A stretch of 64,000 bases of DNA from Hyphomicrobiales bacterium (GCA_900470155.1 UBZT01000009.1:124001-188000); one strand, 5' to 3'. Counted from the stretch's first letter, positions 33,835 to 43,755 are shown. The notes: generated from the sequence alone by a model not told the origin. Numbers and translations: made by a program.

Positions 33835-34209
33835 TCAGTACCAGCCGACGGCCACCTGGGCTTCTTCCGACATGCGGTCCGGCGTCCATGGCGGGTCGAA
33901 GGTCATCGAGACGTCGACGCCCGAGACGCCCTCGATCGAACTGACAGCATTTTCCACCCATCCCGGCATTTCGCCGGCAACCGGGCAACCGGGCGCGGTC
34001 AGCGTCATCATGATCTTCACCGAACGATCGTCCTCGATGTCAATCTTGTAGATCAGGCCGAGCTCGAAGATATCGGCCGGGATTTCCGGGTCATAGACGG
34101 TCTTCAGTGCCGCAATGATGTCATCCGATAGACGCGCCACTTCCTCAGCCGGCAGGCTGGTCTGGACGATGCCTTCGCGAACGTCCGGCTTGGTTTCGGT
34201 ATCACTCAT
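33835..34209 (-). CDS. sufX: SufX/SufT-like Fe-S assembly protein (MIP18/DUF59)
   Basis: 124 aa from ATG at 34209 (MSDTETKPDVREGIVQTSLP) after GAGGATG. The DUF59 domain has LKTVYDPEIPADIFELGLIY and the reactive-Cys motif MTLTAPGCPVAGEMPGW. MIP18-family proteins help deliver Fe-S clusters. It follows sufS1 by 10 bp and is the last gene of the suf run before the rut operon interrupts it. Confidence 0.9.
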   Translation of the reverse strand: MSDTETKPDVREGIVQTSLPAEEVARLSDDIIAALKTVYDPEIPADIFELGLIYKIDIEDDRSVKIMMTLTAPGCPVAGEMPGWVENAVSSIEGVSGVDVSMTFDPPWTPDRMSEEAQVAVGWY

Positions 34210-34219
34210 CGGTTCATCC

Positions 34220-35464
34220 TCAGGCGAAGAAGGTTCGGGCATAGTCGAGCGCATCCGCCAGCGCATCGACTTCCTCGCGGGTGTTATAAAGGGCAAATGA
34301 GGCACGGCAAGTCGAAGTCACCCCAAAGCGAGCCAGCAGCGGCTGCGCGCAATGCGTGCCCGCACGCACCGCCACGCCGCGCCGGTCGATCATCGTCGAC
34401 ACGTCATGGGCATGGATGCCGGCAAGCTCGAAGGAAAAGATTGAACCCTTGCCGGGCGCATTGCCGATGATTCTCAGTGAATTGATCGCCGACAGACGTT
34501 CATGCGCATAGGCACGCAGGCTCTCCTCATGGGCTGCAATCGCCTCGCGGCCGATGCTTTCCATGTAGTCGAGCGCATAGCCCAGACCGATCGCCTGAAC
34601 GATCGGCGGTGTTCCCGCCTCGAAGCGATGCGGCGGATCGTTGTAGGTGACGGTATCCTGCGTCACTTCGACGATCATTTCGCCACCGCCCATGAACGGC
34701 TGCATCTCCTTCAGCCGCTCCATTTTGCCATAGAGCACGCCGATGCCCGACGGGCCATAGAGCTTGTGGCCGGTGACGGCATACCAGTCGCAATCGAGAT
34801 CGCGGACATCGACCGGCAGATGCACGGCGCCCTGGCTGCCATCGACCATAACCGGAATGCCCCGTGCATGGGCGATCCGGCAGACCTCCTTGATCGGCAC
34901 GATCGTGCCAAGCGCATTCGACATATGGGTGATGGCGACGAGCTTGGTGCGTTCGGTAAGGCTGTTCTCGAAAGCTTCAAGATCGAAGGCGCCGTCATCG
35001 GTGACCGGTGCCCAAACCAGCTTGGCGCCCCGGCGCTCACGCAGGAAATGCCATGGCACGATATTGGAGTGATGCTCCATGATCGACAGCACGATCTCAT
35101 CGCCCTCGCCGATATGGCTCATGGCCCAGCCATAGGCGACCAGATTGATCGCCTCGGTCGAGGATTTGGTGAACACCAGTTCGTCGACGGAGCCGGCATT
35201 CAGGAAACGACGCACCTTTTCGCGCGCCGCTTCATAGGCATCGGTCGCGGCATTGGACAGGAAATGCAGGCCGCGATGCACGTTCGCATAGTCATGGCTG
35301 TAGGCGTGGCTAATCGCGTCGATCACCATTTGCGGCTTCTGGGCGGACGCCGCATTGTCGAGATAGACAAGCGGCTTGCCATAAACCTCACGCGACAGGA
35401 TCGGGAAATCCCGCCGAACGGCCTCTACGTCATATCCTGCCTTGGCCACACCTGTATCAGCCAT
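34220..35464 (-). CDS. sufS: cysteine desulfurase SufS (SufS1)
   Basis: 414 aa, type II cysteine desulfurase. PLP-binding Lys234 lies in AVTGHKLYGPSG, and the active-site Cys386 in TSTCRASFALYNT. A conserved RAGTHCAQPLL precedes it. It removes sulfur from cysteine and hands it to the SufBCD scaffold. The start overlaps the sufD stop by 8 bp. Confidence 0.96.
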   Translation of the reverse strand: MADTGVAKAGYDVEAVRRDFPILSREVYGKPLVYLDNAASAQKPQMVIDAISHAYSHDYANVHRGLHFLSNAATDAYEAAREKVRRFLNAGSVDELVFTKSSTEAINLVAYGWAMSHIGEGDEIVLSIMEHHSNIVPWHFLRERRGAKLVWAPVTDDGAFDLEAFENSLTERTKLVAITHMSNALGTIVPIKEVCRIAHARGIPVMVDGSQGAVHLPVDVRDLDCDWYAVTGHKLYGPSGIGVLYGKMERLKEMQPFMGGGEMIVEVTQDTVTYNDPPHRFEAGTPPIVQAIGLGYALDYMESIGREAIAAHEESLRAYAHERLSAINSLRIIGNAPGKGSIFSFELAGIHAHDVSTMIDRRGVAVRAGTHCAQPLLARFGVTSTCRASFALYNTREEVDALADALDYARTFFA

Positions 35465-36734
35465 GATGTTCCAGCCAATCCGTGATGATCTCTTCCAGCG
35501 CCGCGACGAGTGCCTCGTCTTCCAGCTCTTCGACGATCTCGGCGACGAAGCCGTTGATCAGCAAGCCACGCGCCGTCTTTTCCGGAATGCCTCGCGACAT
35601 CAGGTAGTAGAGATGGTTCTTCTGGATGTCGGTGACCGTTGCGCCATGGGCGCATTGCACGTCGTCGGCGAAGATCTCGAGTTCCGGCTTGACCGAGAAT
35701 TCGGCCTCGTCGGACATCAACAGCGTGTTGCAGGCCATGCGCGCATCGGTCTTCTGCGCGTCGGGGGCAACCCGGATCATGCCCTGGAACACACCCTTGG
35801 CACGATCGAAGACGATGTTGCGGATGATCTCGGTCGAGGTCGTGTGCGGCACGTTGTGACCGAGCGTCATGGTGACGTCGGTATGCGTATCGCCACCGAG
35901 CAGGTTGACGCAGCGCATCGTGAAGTCAGAGCCCTCGCCCGTCGTCTTCACATGCACTTCCTGGCGCACCAGCTTGCCGCCGGCATTGATGATGAACAGC
36001 CGGAACTTTGCATCAGGGCCAAGGTCGGCGCGGATCTGGCCGAGATGGCTGTCGGCATCGCCTTCGCCCTGGAGAATGATCCAGGTCACCTCGGCACCCT
36101 CCGCAAGCGAAAGATCGGCAACGACTGTCGCAAGAGCGGCCGACTCCGACTGGCCGACATGGCGCTCGACCACGGTCGCCTTGGCGCCCTTGCCGAACGA
36201 GGCCGGGAAGCGCAGGTGCAGATGACCGGCCGCATGCACGGACTGCAACTCGATCAGGTGTTCGATCTCGGCACCATCGGCGACACTCAGGCTGAAACCG
36301 TCACGCACGAAGGCACCGTTGATCCGGCCAATCGTGTCCTCACTGTTATAGGCGGTCAGTGCGGGGGCGGCTGAACCATCCTTGAGGCTTTCGCGATAGG
36401 CGGTAACGGTCAGGCCTTCCGGCATCATGCCGACGTCCTGTGCCACGCCCTGGCGAATGGCCAGAACCGATGCGTCAGCGACGATCGGCTTGACGCCATG
36501 CGCGATGGCCGAAATTTCCTCGGCAGGCAGCGCACGCAGCAATGCCTTGAGGTCCGTATAGTGAAAGCTTTCGACACGTCGGGTCGGCAGACCCTGTCGC
36601 TTCAGCACGTCGAACAGGTTGTCGCGCTGCAAGAGCACCGCACCATCGCCCGGCAGGCTGCCGATCTGGTTCGTATAGGCGTCGATGAGCTGGGTCTCGG
36701 CTGCTGTGAGCCGGTTGGCCGCTTGCAATGTCAT
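35457..36734 (-). CDS. sufD: Fe-S scaffold protein SufD
   Basis: 425 aa. The C-terminal SufBD core shows RNIVFDRAKGVFQGMIRVAP, TDARMACNTLLMSDEAEF and ADDVQCAHGATVTDIQKNHLYYLMSRGI, which includes the conserved His of the SufB-SufD interface. It forms the SufBC2D complex. It lies 29 bp downstream of sufC and overlaps sufS. Confidence 0.96.
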   Translation of the reverse strand: MTLQAANRLTAAETQLIDAYTNQIGSLPGDGAVLLQRDNLFDVLKRQGLPTRRVESFHYTDLKALLRALPAEEISAIAHGVKPIVADASVLAIRQGVAQDVGMMPEGLTVTAYRESLKDGSAAPALTAYNSEDTIGRINGAFVRDGFSLSVADGAEIEHLIELQSVHAAGHLHLRFPASFGKGAKATVVERHVGQSESAALATVVADLSLAEGAEVTWIILQGEGDADSHLGQIRADLGPDAKFRLFIINAGGKLVRQEVHVKTTGEGSDFTMRCVNLLGGDTHTDVTMTLGHNVPHTTSTEIIRNIVFDRAKGVFQGMIRVAPDAQKTDARMACNTLLMSDEAEFSVKPELEIFADDVQCAHGATVTDIQKNHLYYLMSRGIPEKTARGLLINGFVAEIVEELEDEALVAALEEIITDWLEHHG

Positions 36735-36763
36735 CGTTGCTACTCCTTCAAACTTGAGAGCCC

Positions 36764-37519
36764 TCAGGCTGCCTGACCGGTGATGTCGGCATAGCCGTTG
36801 GCTTCGAGTTCCAGTGCAAGATCCTTGTCACCGCTCTTGATGATCTGGCCCTTGTAGAGGACGTGGACGCTGTCCGGCACGATATAGTCGAGCAGGCGCT
36901 GGTAGTGGGTGATGACGACAGTCGCGCGGTCCGGACGCTTCAGCGCGTTGACGCCGTCTGCGACGATCTTCAGCGCGTCGATGTCGAGGCCGGAATCGGT
37001 TTCGTCGAGAATGCACAGCTTCGGCTCGAGCAACGCCATCTGCAGAATCTCGGCGCGCTTCTTCTCACCGCCGGAGAAGCCGACATTCAGCGGACGCTTC
37101 AACATGTCCGGGTTGATCTTCAGCTCGGCAGCAGCTTCCTTGACCCGGCGAATGAAGTCCGGCGTCGTCAACTCGGCCTCGCCGCGCGCCTTGCGCTGCG
37201 AGTTCATCGCGACCTTGAGGAACTGCATGGTGGCCACACCCGGGATCTCGACCGGATACTGGAAGGCGAGGAAAATGCCCTTGGCAGCGCGTTCGGCCGG
37301 GTCGAGTTCGAGAATGCTCTCGCCGTTATACAGGATATCGCCTTCGGTGACTTCGTAGTCTTCACGGCCCGACAGGATGTAGGACAGCGTCGACTTGCCG
37401 GAGCCATTCGGGCCCATGATGGCAGCGACTTCGCCGGCCTTCACGGTCAGGTTCAGGCCCTTGATGATTTCGGTGCCGTCTTCGGCGATACGGGCATGGA
37501 GGTTGCGAATTTCAAGCAT
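36764..37519 (-). CDS. sufC: SufC, ABC-type ATPase of the SufBCD complex
   Basis: 251 aa from ATG at 37519 (MLEIRNLHARI) with AGGA upstream; the longer frame runs through repeat DNA and is rejected. Walker A is GPNGSGKST (36-44), the signature is FSGGEKKRAEI and Walker B is LCILDETDSGLD. It powers Fe-S assembly on SufB-SufD. The spacer to sufB is unusually long because it holds a nuclease remnant and a palindrome. Confidence 0.96.
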   Translation of the reverse strand: MLEIRNLHARIAEDGTEIIKGLNLTVKAGEVAAIMGPNGSGKSTLSYILSGREDYEVTEGDILYNGESILELDPAERAAKGIFLAFQYPVEIPGVATMQFLKVAMNSQRKARGEAELTTPDFIRRVKEAAAELKINPDMLKRPLNVGFSGGEKKRAEILQMALLEPKLCILDETDSGLDIDALKIVADGVNALKRPDRATVVITHYQRLLDYIVPDSVHVLYKGQIIKSGDKDLALELEANGYADITGQAA

Positions 37520-37593
37520 GTTATTTTCCTGTCCATCGGGCGGTTCAAAGGCCGCCTGTCGTTTCCTGTTGCGCCGCGCGGCGCTCTTCAATT

Positions 37594-37628
37594 TCGTCAT
37601 CCTCGGGCTTGTCCCGAGGATCTGCTGC
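37594..37628. repeat. REP-like palindrome upstream of sufC
   Basis: CGTCATCCTCGGGCTTGTCCCGAGGATCTG contains a perfect 8-bp stem TCCTCGGG / CCCGAGGA. This type of short palindrome recurs across many rhizobial genomes. It lies between the sufC start and the GIY-YIG remnant. Confidence 0.65.
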
Positions 37629-37632
37629 CGTT

Positions 37633-37859
37633 TCAATTGTAGTCCGACCAATGCGGTGTGCCTGGATGCGGAGAATAGATGTTCTCCATTTCATAGATCC
37701 GGTCATAGAGATCGAGCCATGTCGGGTTCAACCCTTCGATCAGCTTGATCTTCCAGTCCCGCAGATATCGCTTCAGAGACTTCTCTCTTCGTATCGCCAG
37801 GACGATGTTCGGATGCTGCTCGAACCATTGACGGCCGTAAATGGCTGAGCGAACCGCCT
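37633..37859 (-). pseudogene. GIY-YIG nuclease remnant (C-terminal part) between sufB and sufC
   Basis: Minus-strand translation from near 37859 gives about 75 residues: a degraded start, then WFEQHPNIVLAIRREKSLKR, YLRDWKIKLIEGLNPTWLDL, a YDRIYE segment, and a stop at 37635. This is the C-terminal half of UPF0213/GIY-YIG domain proteins. Their N-terminal GIY...YIG catalytic half is missing, because sufB ends at 37862. No start codon with a ribosome binding site is apparent, so I call it a remnant. Confidence 0.75.
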
Positions 37860-37861
37860 CA

Positions 37862-39331
37862 TTACCCCACGCTTCCCTCGAGCGAGATATTGATCAGCTT
37901 CTGCGCTTCAACCGCGAATTCCATCGGCAATTCCTGGATGACGTCGCGGACGAAGCCGTTGACGATCAGGGCGATCGCCTCTTCTTCCGGGATGCCGCGC
38001 TGCATGGCGTAGAACTTCTGGTCCTCGGAGATCTTCGAGGTGGTGGCCTCGTGCTCAACCTTGCCGGTTGAGTTCTTCACCTCGATATAAGGCACGGTAT
38101 GAGCGCCGCATTTGTCGCCGATCAGCAGCGAATCGCAATTGGTGAAATTGCGCGCGTTCTCAGCCTTGCGGTGCATCGACACCTGGCCACGATAGGTATT
38201 CTGCGACACGCCGGCCGAGATCCCCTTGGAGATGATCCGGCTACGGGTGTTCTTGCCGAGATGGATCATCTTGGTGCCGCTGTCGACCTGCTGATGGCCG
38301 TTCGATACGGCGATCGAGTAGAATTCGCCCTGGCTCTCATCGCCACGCAGGATGCAGGACGGATATTTCCAGGTGATCGCGGACCCGGTTTCGACCTGGG
38401 TCCAGGCGATCTTCGAGCGGTGGCCGCGGCAATCGCCACGCTTGGTGACGAAGTTGTAGATGCCGCCCTTGCCTTCCTTGTCGCCCGGATACCAGTTCTG
38501 GACGGTGGAATACTTGATCTCGGCATCGTCAAGCGCCACGAGTTCGACCACCGCTGCGTGCAGCTGGTTTTCGTCGCGCTGCGGCGCCGTGCAGCCTTCG
38601 AGATAGGACACATAGGCGCCCTCCTCGCAGATGATCAGCGTGCGCTCGAACTGGCCGGTGTTCTTCTCGTTGATGCGGAAATAGGTCGACAGCTCCATCG
38701 GGCAGCGAACGCCCTTCGGCACATAAACGAACGAACCATCGGTAAACACGGCGCAGTTCAGCGTCGCATAATAATTGTCGGTGACCGGAACGACCGAGCC
38801 GAGATATTGCTTCACCAGATCCGGATGTTCGCGCACCGCTTCCGAGATCGACATGAAGATCACGCCGGCTTTCTTCAGCTCTTCCTTGAAGGTGGTGACG
38901 ACCGAGACCGAATCGAACACGGCATCGACGGCGATCTTCGAGGTCTGCACGCCGGCGAGGATTTCCTGCTCGCGCAACGGAATGCCGAGCTTTTCATAGA
39001 CCTTCAACAGTTCCGGGTCGACATCGTCGATCGAGGTTGGGCCAGCCGTGCTCTTCGGCGCGGCATAATAGTAGATGTCGTTGAAGTCGATCTTCGGATA
39101 GTTGACGCGCGCCCAGGTCGGCTCCTCCATCGTCAGCCAGCGCTTGTAGGCGTCGAGGCGCCATTCCAGCATCCATTCCGGCTCGTTCTTCTTGGCCGAG
39201 ATGAAGCGGACGATATCTTCTGACAGACCCTTCGGGGCCTTGTCGACTTCGATGGTGGTTTCAAAACCATACTTGTACTGATCGACATCGATCTGGCGGA
39301 CCTGATCGATTGTTTCCTGCACAGCAGCCAT
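37862..39331 (-). CDS. sufB: Fe-S scaffold protein SufB
   Basis: 489 aa from ATG at 39331 ([20 protein letters not shown]) after GGAGAACGACC. Typical SufB blocks are [26 protein letters not shown] (split here by the text limit), [26 protein letters not shown], and [20 protein letters not shown] near the C-terminus with the cluster-related Cys. It assembles the nascent Fe-S cluster with SufC and SufD. Confidence 0.97.
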   Translation of the reverse strand: MAAVQETIDQVRQIDVDQYKYGFETTIEVDKAPKGLSEDIVRFISAKKNEPEWMLEWRLDAYKRWLTMEEPTWARVNYPKIDFNDIYYYAAPKSTAGPTSIDDVDPELLKVYEKLGIPLREQEILAGVQTSKIAVDAVFDSVSVVTTFKEELKKAGVIFMSISEAVREHPDLVKQYLGSVVPVTDNYYATLNCAVFTDGSFVYVPKGVRCPMELSTYFRINEKNTGQFERTLIICEEGAYVSYLEGCTAPQRDENQLHAAVVELVALDDAEIKYSTVQNWYPGDKEGKGGIYNFVTKRGDCRGHRSKIAWTQVETGSAITWKYPSCILRGDESQGEFYSIAVSNGHQQVDSGTKMIHLGKNTRSRIISKGISAGVSQNTYRGQVSMHRKAENARNFTNCDSLLIGDKCGAHTVPYIEVKNSTGKVEHEATTSKISEDQKFYAMQRGIPEEEAIALIVNGFVRDVIQELPMEFAVEAQKLINISLEGSVG

Positions 39332-39474
39332 GGTCGTTCTCCAATCTTGCCGGGTCAAAGTCCGGCAGCTTGTTAACGTTGGGCGGGATGTCCGCCATAT
39401 GTAATGTTCGGAGGCACTATTTCACCCCCTGTTGGCAAGGTAAAAATTGGCAAAGGCCAATTTCTTCCTCAATT

Positions 39475-40641
39475 TCACGCGGCCTGACCCGACAGCTTGC
39501 GCCGTCCGGCGACTTTGCTGAACACCTCGATGGCGCGATCGATCTCCGCATCCGTCGTCGAAGGACCCAACGAAAGCCGAAGCGCGCCAATTGCCGCATC
39601 TTCGCCCATCGCCGTCAGCACATGGCTGGCGCCGACTTTTCCCGACGAACAGGCCGCACCGGCAGACAGCGCAACGCCTTCAAGATCAAAAGCAATCTGC
39701 CCCGTCTCGGCCTTCAGACCGGGCAGATGGAAAAAGCTTGTATTGGCCACACGTTGTTCATTGCGGCCGTAGATCAGAACATCAGGTGCCGCCGAGACCA
39801 TCGCCTGCTCAAGCCGATCCCGATGCGCAGCAATCTCGCCATTGCGGATCTCCAGCCCTTCGGCCATGAACCGGGCCGCAGCGCCGAAACCGGCAATTGC
39901 CGCGACATTTTCCGTCCCGGCACGATGCCCCTTCTCCTGGCCACCACCGCGGACCAGCGGGTCCGGCATCAGCGCCTCACCGCGCGCGATCGCCGCGCCG
40001 ATGCCTTTGGGGCCGCCGATCTTGTGCGCGGAAATGATCAGGAAATCGGCACCGAGCGCATCGAGCGAAAGCGGCAGGCGACCGGCCGCTTGGACCGCAT
40101 CAACAACCAGCAGACCACCATGCTTGTGGACGATCGCTGCTGCCTCGGCGATCGGCTGCACGATTCCGGTCTCGTTGTTGACCAGCATCAACGCCACCAG
40201 CGGCAGACCGGAGGTAACATCATGCACCATGAGATGCGCAGTCAAGGAACCGAGATCAATCACACCTGACGGCTTAACCGCGATTTCACTCATTTGGTCT
40301 GCGGCAAAGCGTCCGCCGGAGCGAATGGCGGGGTGCTCGATCGCGGAAACATAAAGCCGACCGATGGAGATGGGCGAGCGCCCCATGCGATAGACCGGCG
40401 ACAGAAGATGATTGGCAGCTTCAGTCGCGCTTGCCGTAAAGGTCACCGTTGCTGGCGACGCACCGACCAGCGTTCCGACCGCGCGGCGCGCATTCTCGAC
40501 AAGCGTTCTCGCCGAACGGCCCTCAGCATGCACGGAAGACGGATTTCCAGGCAGCGACAGCGCCTCGATCATGGCATCGCGCGCGCAGCCGAGAAGCGGC
40601 GCGGTCGCGTTCCAATCGAGATAGATGCGCTCAATCGCCAT
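39475..40641 (-). CDS. sufS2: cysteine desulfurase, NifS/IscS type (SufS2)
   Basis: 388 aa from ATG at 40641 (MAIERIYLDWNATAPL). It is a type I desulfurase: SATEAANHLL, VNNETGIVQPIAEAA, PLP lysine in ISAHKIGGPKGIGA, and the mobile catalytic Cys in GAACSSGKVGASHVL. It is the first gene of the suf operon, as in the rhizobial order sufS2BCDS1XA. An Irr/ICE-like box lies about 100 bp upstream. Confidence 0.92.
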   Translation of the reverse strand: MAIERIYLDWNATAPLLGCARDAMIEALSLPGNPSSVHAEGRSARTLVENARRAVGTLVGASPATVTFTASATEAANHLLSPVYRMGRSPISIGRLYVSAIEHPAIRSGGRFAADQMSEIAVKPSGVIDLGSLTAHLMVHDVTSGLPLVALMLVNNETGIVQPIAEAAAIVHKHGGLLVVDAVQAAGRLPLSLDALGADFLIISAHKIGGPKGIGAAIARGEALMPDPLVRGGGQEKGHRAGTENVAAIAGFGAAARFMAEGLEIRNGEIAAHRDRLEQAMVSAAPDVLIYGRNEQRVANTSFFHLPGLKAETGQIAFDLEGVALSAGAACSSGKVGASHVLTAMGEDAAIGALRLSLGPSTTDAEIDRAIEVFSKVAGRRKLSGQAA

Positions 40642-40739
40642 CTGTTCTGGAAAACCTCTGATTAGCACCGGCGCATTTTTCTTGAAATTTCGACCGGGCT
40701 TGCACTATGACACGTTCATCCCGGATGCACAGCATCCAG

Positions 40740-40756
40740 TTTCGAACAATTCTAAA
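40740..40756. promoter_or_regulatory. Irr (ICE) box upstream of sufS2
   Basis: TTTCGAACAATTCTAAA matches the iron-control element TTTAGAAYNRTTCTAAA bound by Irr in rhizobia at all but one fixed position. It lies about 100 bp before the suf operon start and 90 bp before the plus-strand hydrolase gene. Confidence 0.65.
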
Positions 40757-40773
40757 CTTCGTTTTAGAAAAGC

Positions 40774-40788
40774 TGACTGATGTCGTCA
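40774..40788. promoter_or_regulatory. possible RirA (IRO) site
   Basis: TGACTGATGTCGTCA has the TGA-N9-TCA spacing reported for the rhizobial iron-responsive operator. The motif is short and could occur by chance, but rhizobial suf operons are known RirA targets. Confidence 0.35.
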
Positions 40789-40846
40789 AGTCAGGTTTCT
40801 AAATTGATGGAACAGAACTGCAAAATTCTTACTGACCGGAGTCTCA

Positions 40847-41524
40847 ATGCCCGAAGTCATTTTCAACGGCCCTGCGGGTCGCCTCGAAGGACGTTATCAG
40901 CCCTCGAAGGAAAAGAGCGCGCCGATCGCGATCATCCTGCATCCGCATCCGCAATTCGGCGGGACGATGAACAACCAGATCGTCTACCAGCTCTTCTACA
41001 TGTTCCAGAAGCGCGGCTTCACCACGTTGCGCTTCAACTTCCGCTCGATCGGCCGCAGCCAGGGCGAATTCGACCATGGCGCCGGCGAACTGTCCGATGC
41101 CGCCTCCGCGCTCGACTGGGTTCAGAGCCTGCATCCGGATTCGAAGAGCTGTTGGGTCGCCGGCTATTCCTTCGGCTCCTGGATCGGCATGCAGCTTCTG
41201 ATGCGCCGCCCGGAGATCGAAGGCTTTATGTCGATCGCGCCGCAGCCGAACACCTATGACTTCTCTTTCCTCGCCCCCTGCCCGTCATCCGGCCTGATCA
41301 TCCATGGCGACAATGACAAGGTCGCGCCGGAAAAAGACGTCCAGGGCCTGGTCGACAAGCTCAAGGCCCAGAAGGGCATTCTGATCACCCACAAGACGAT
41401 CCCCGGTGCCAACCACTTCTTCAACGGCCAGGTCGAAACCCTGATGGGCGAATGCGAGGACTATCTCGACCGTCGCCTCGAAGGTGAGCTGGTCCCTGAA
41501 CCGGCCGCCAAGCGCATCCGGTAA
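40847..41524 (+). CDS. alpha/beta hydrolase
   Basis: 225 aa. The fold is shown by IAIILHPHPQFGGTMNNQIV near residue 27, RFNFRSIGRSQGEFDHG and the nucleophile elbow AGYSFGSWIGMQ (Ser near 106). The Asp-containing GLIIHGDNDKVAPEKDV and the catalytic His in GANHFFNGQ complete the triad. The HPHPxxGGxMxN motif marks a subfamily widespread in proteobacteria whose substrate is unknown. It is divergent from the suf operon. Confidence 0.88.
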   Translation: MPEVIFNGPAGRLEGRYQPSKEKSAPIAIILHPHPQFGGTMNNQIVYQLFYMFQKRGFTTLRFNFRSIGRSQGEFDHGAGELSDAASALDWVQSLHPDSKSCWVAGYSFGSWIGMQLLMRRPEIEGFMSIAPQPNTYDFSFLAPCPSSGLIIHGDNDKVAPEKDVQGLVDKLKAQKGILITHKTIPGANHFFNGQVETLMGECEDYLDRRLEGELVPEPAAKRIR

Positions 41525-41544
41525 GATCGACATACAAGAGATGA

Positions 41545-41577
41545 ATGGCGCGGATTGCTTCCGCGCCATTTGCTTTC
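41545..41577 (+). terminator. probable terminator after the hydrolase gene
   Basis: The stem TGGCGCGGA / TCCGCGCCA with loop TTGCT is followed by TTTGCTTTC. The hairpin is strong and the U-tract imperfect. Confidence 0.65.
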
Positions 41578-41647
41578 GATGCAACGCCTGAAGCCTGTGA
41601 CGCAAGATTGCAGAGCCGCAGACGCCGCAGTCTTGGAGAGCTGCACC

Positions 41648-42508
41648 ATGGCGAGTGACATGAACTTTGGCGCCGTCGGGCTCGCAGGCGGCGGAAACCG
41701 CTGTTACTGGCAGAGCGGCTTTCTCAAGGCCTTCAGCGAACACCAGCCGCTGTCGCCACGCTTCTACGTCTCCGTCTCGGCAGGCGCCTATCATGGCGCG
41801 ATGTTTCTTGCAGGCGTCGGCGACCGTGTTCGCGCCTCCGCCTTCGCCTTTGCCGAACAGCGACACCCGGGCGTCGACTGGCGGGCGCTCAGGCGCCGGC
41901 AATCGCCGCTCGTCGTCGGTTCGCTCTTCCGGCAGTTGCTCGCAAGCGAATTCGGCGAGACAGAGCTAGAAGCATTGAAGGTGGCGCCCCCCATGTTGAT
42001 CCAGCTGTCCGGCCTGCCGGACTGGATGCCGGGTGCCCTTGGGGCGCTCGGATCGATCGGCGCCTACCAGATCGAGAAGCTGCTGACCGACGGAACTCAT
42101 TCAAGAGCAGGCGCGCGGATGGGGCTCCGGCCCGTGTGGATCTCGACGCACCATATCGATTATCCCGGAGAACTCGTCGATGCGCTGATGGCGACCTCCT
42201 CGGTGCCGCCGTTCATGCCAGTGGGGCGCGTGCGCGGCCGCGCCTATCTCGACGGCGGGCTAGTCGACAACCCGCCGCTGGTGAAACTGACCGAAGTCGA
42301 GAACAAGGGCTGGCGGACGCTGCTCCTCTCCACACGTTACGGCCGCAAGCCGCTATCAGCGCCGAACCGCATCGTGGTCGGCCCAAGCGAGGACATTCCC
42401 GTCAGCAAATTCGCCGTCGGTGATGCCGCCGGCATCCGGCATGCCTATGAAGTGGGCTTGAGAGATGGGTTGGCCTTTGCGCGGAACTCTCAGTCTCGCA
42501 CAACTTGA
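41648..42508 (+). CDS. patatin-like phospholipase
   Basis: 286 aa from ATG at 41648 after GGAGAG. The oxyanion-hole glycines are in [11 protein letters not shown] near residue 13. The nucleophile Ser is in [13 protein letters not shown], where the first Gly of GXSXG is replaced, and the dyad Asp is in [11 protein letters not shown]. Patatins hydrolyse acyl lipids. The 3' end overlaps the convergent anmK by 19 bp. A short N-terminal extension upstream is possible but lacks a ribosome binding site. Confidence 0.87.
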   Translation: MASDMNFGAVGLAGGGNRCYWQSGFLKAFSEHQPLSPRFYVSVSAGAYHGAMFLAGVGDRVRASAFAFAEQRHPGVDWRALRRRQSPLVVGSLFRQLLASEFGETELEALKVAPPMLIQLSGLPDWMPGALGALGSIGAYQIEKLLTDGTHSRAGARMGLRPVWISTHHIDYPGELVDALMATSSVPPFMPVGRVRGRAYLDGGLVDNPPLVKLTEVENKGWRTLLLSTRYGRKPLSAPNRIVVGPSEDIPVSKFAVGDAAGIRHAYEVGLRDGLAFARNSQSRTT

Positions 42509-43632
42509 ACGGCCGGCGGTCGTGCCAGGATGCCGCCGGTGACCGGCGCCTTGACGCCGGTGGTTCCGGGAAAGGTCAGCGGCAATCCTCTTGTCGCACG
42601 CACGGCAAGATAGGCCCAAGCCTCGGCCTCCATCGCATCGCCGTCGAAACCTGCCGCTTCCGCCGAAAGGACATCGGCGCCCTGCTCGCCCGCCAGCCGT
42701 GCCAGATCACCCATGATGATCCGGTTCAGCCGACCGCCGCCGCAGACCACGTAGGTATTCGGTCTTTGCGGTAGATGCGCTGCTGACTTGAGGATCGCCG
42801 CCGCCGAGACATAGGCCAGCGTGCGCGCGCCATCCGACAGCTCCGCCTCGCTACCTGCCGGCGGGGAGAAGTCGTTGCGATCGAGCGAGCGGCGCGTCTT
42901 GGCGGTGAAAAACGGATTGGCAAGATAGCGCTCGGCCAGCGGCATCAGCACTCTGCCCTCCGATGCGATGCGGCCGCCATCGTCATAGGGAATGCCGGCA
43001 TGTGCTTCGACCCACTGGTCGATCAGCGTATTGCCAGGCCCGCTGTCAAAACCGATGATTGCCCCATCACGATCGAGATAGGTCAGGTTGGAAATCCCGC
43101 CGATATTGACGAAGCAGACCGGCCATTGTTCGGGCGGCAGGCTCCGGGCGAGCGCAAGGTGATAGACCGGCACCAGCGGCGCGCCTTGGCCGCCATGAAC
43201 CATGTCATTGGCCCTCATGTCGAAAACCACGTCGATCCCGGTCTCCCGGGCCAGCAACGCACCATCGCCGATCTGAACCGTCAGCGCCTGATCCGGCCTG
43301 TGCAGCACTGTCTGGCCATGAAACCCGATCACGTTGATCTTGTCTGGCTGAAGACTATGGCGTCGGCGGAAAATCGCAACGGCCTGCGCATGTCGTTGCG
43401 TCAGTTCCGTCTCCAGACGTGAGAGGTCGCCTGGCCGCTGATCACGTTGGGTGATCGGCTTGGCATCCTCCAGCCCCTGTTTCAGCCGGGCGCGAAAAGC
43501 CGGTTCGTAGGGCACGGAGAGTGACGGCCCGCGCTCGACGACAGCCTCGCCATCCGTCGTCACCAGCGCCACGTCGATGCCATCCATCGAGGTACCGCTC
43601 ATCAGGCCAATCGCCGTGAGTAATTCTGTCAT
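42490..43632 (-). CDS. anmK: anhydro-N-acetylmuramic acid kinase
   Basis: 380 aa from ATG at 43632 ([20 protein letters not shown]). The [15 protein letters not shown] signature, [27 protein letters not shown] and the phosphate loop region [14 protein letters not shown] identify AnmK. It phosphorylates anhMurNAc during peptidoglycan recycling. It is divergent from tyrS, an arrangement common in alphaproteobacteria. Confidence 0.95.
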   Translation of the reverse strand: MTELLTAIGLMSGTSMDGIDVALVTTDGEAVVERGPSLSVPYEPAFRARLKQGLEDAKPITQRDQRPGDLSRLETELTQRHAQAVAIFRRRHSLQPDKINVIGFHGQTVLHRPDQALTVQIGDGALLARETGIDVVFDMRANDMVHGGQGAPLVPVYHLALARSLPPEQWPVCFVNIGGISNLTYLDRDGAIIGFDSGPGNTLIDQWVEAHAGIPYDDGGRIASEGRVLMPLAERYLANPFFTAKTRRSLDRNDFSPPAGSEAELSDGARTLAYVSAAAILKSAAHLPQRPNTYVVCGGGRLNRIIMGDLARLAGEQGADVLSAEAAGFDGDAMEAEAWAYLAVRATRGLPLTFPGTTGVKAPVTGGILARPPAVQVVRD

Positions 43633-43755
43633 GAGCCCATCACCGATTCGCATGCCACTTATCGTCAACATTCATGGTGGAAACGGGTGCACTTTTCAAA
43701 AAAACAATGCTAAAGCGCCGACGGAATTTACTGAAAACCTGAAAGCTAGACCGTC

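Noticed and set aside
38099..39223. Long plus-strand frame opposite sufB
   Set aside because: Shadow frame; the composition is Arg/Asp/Leu-rich without motifs, while sufB on the other strand is unambiguous.
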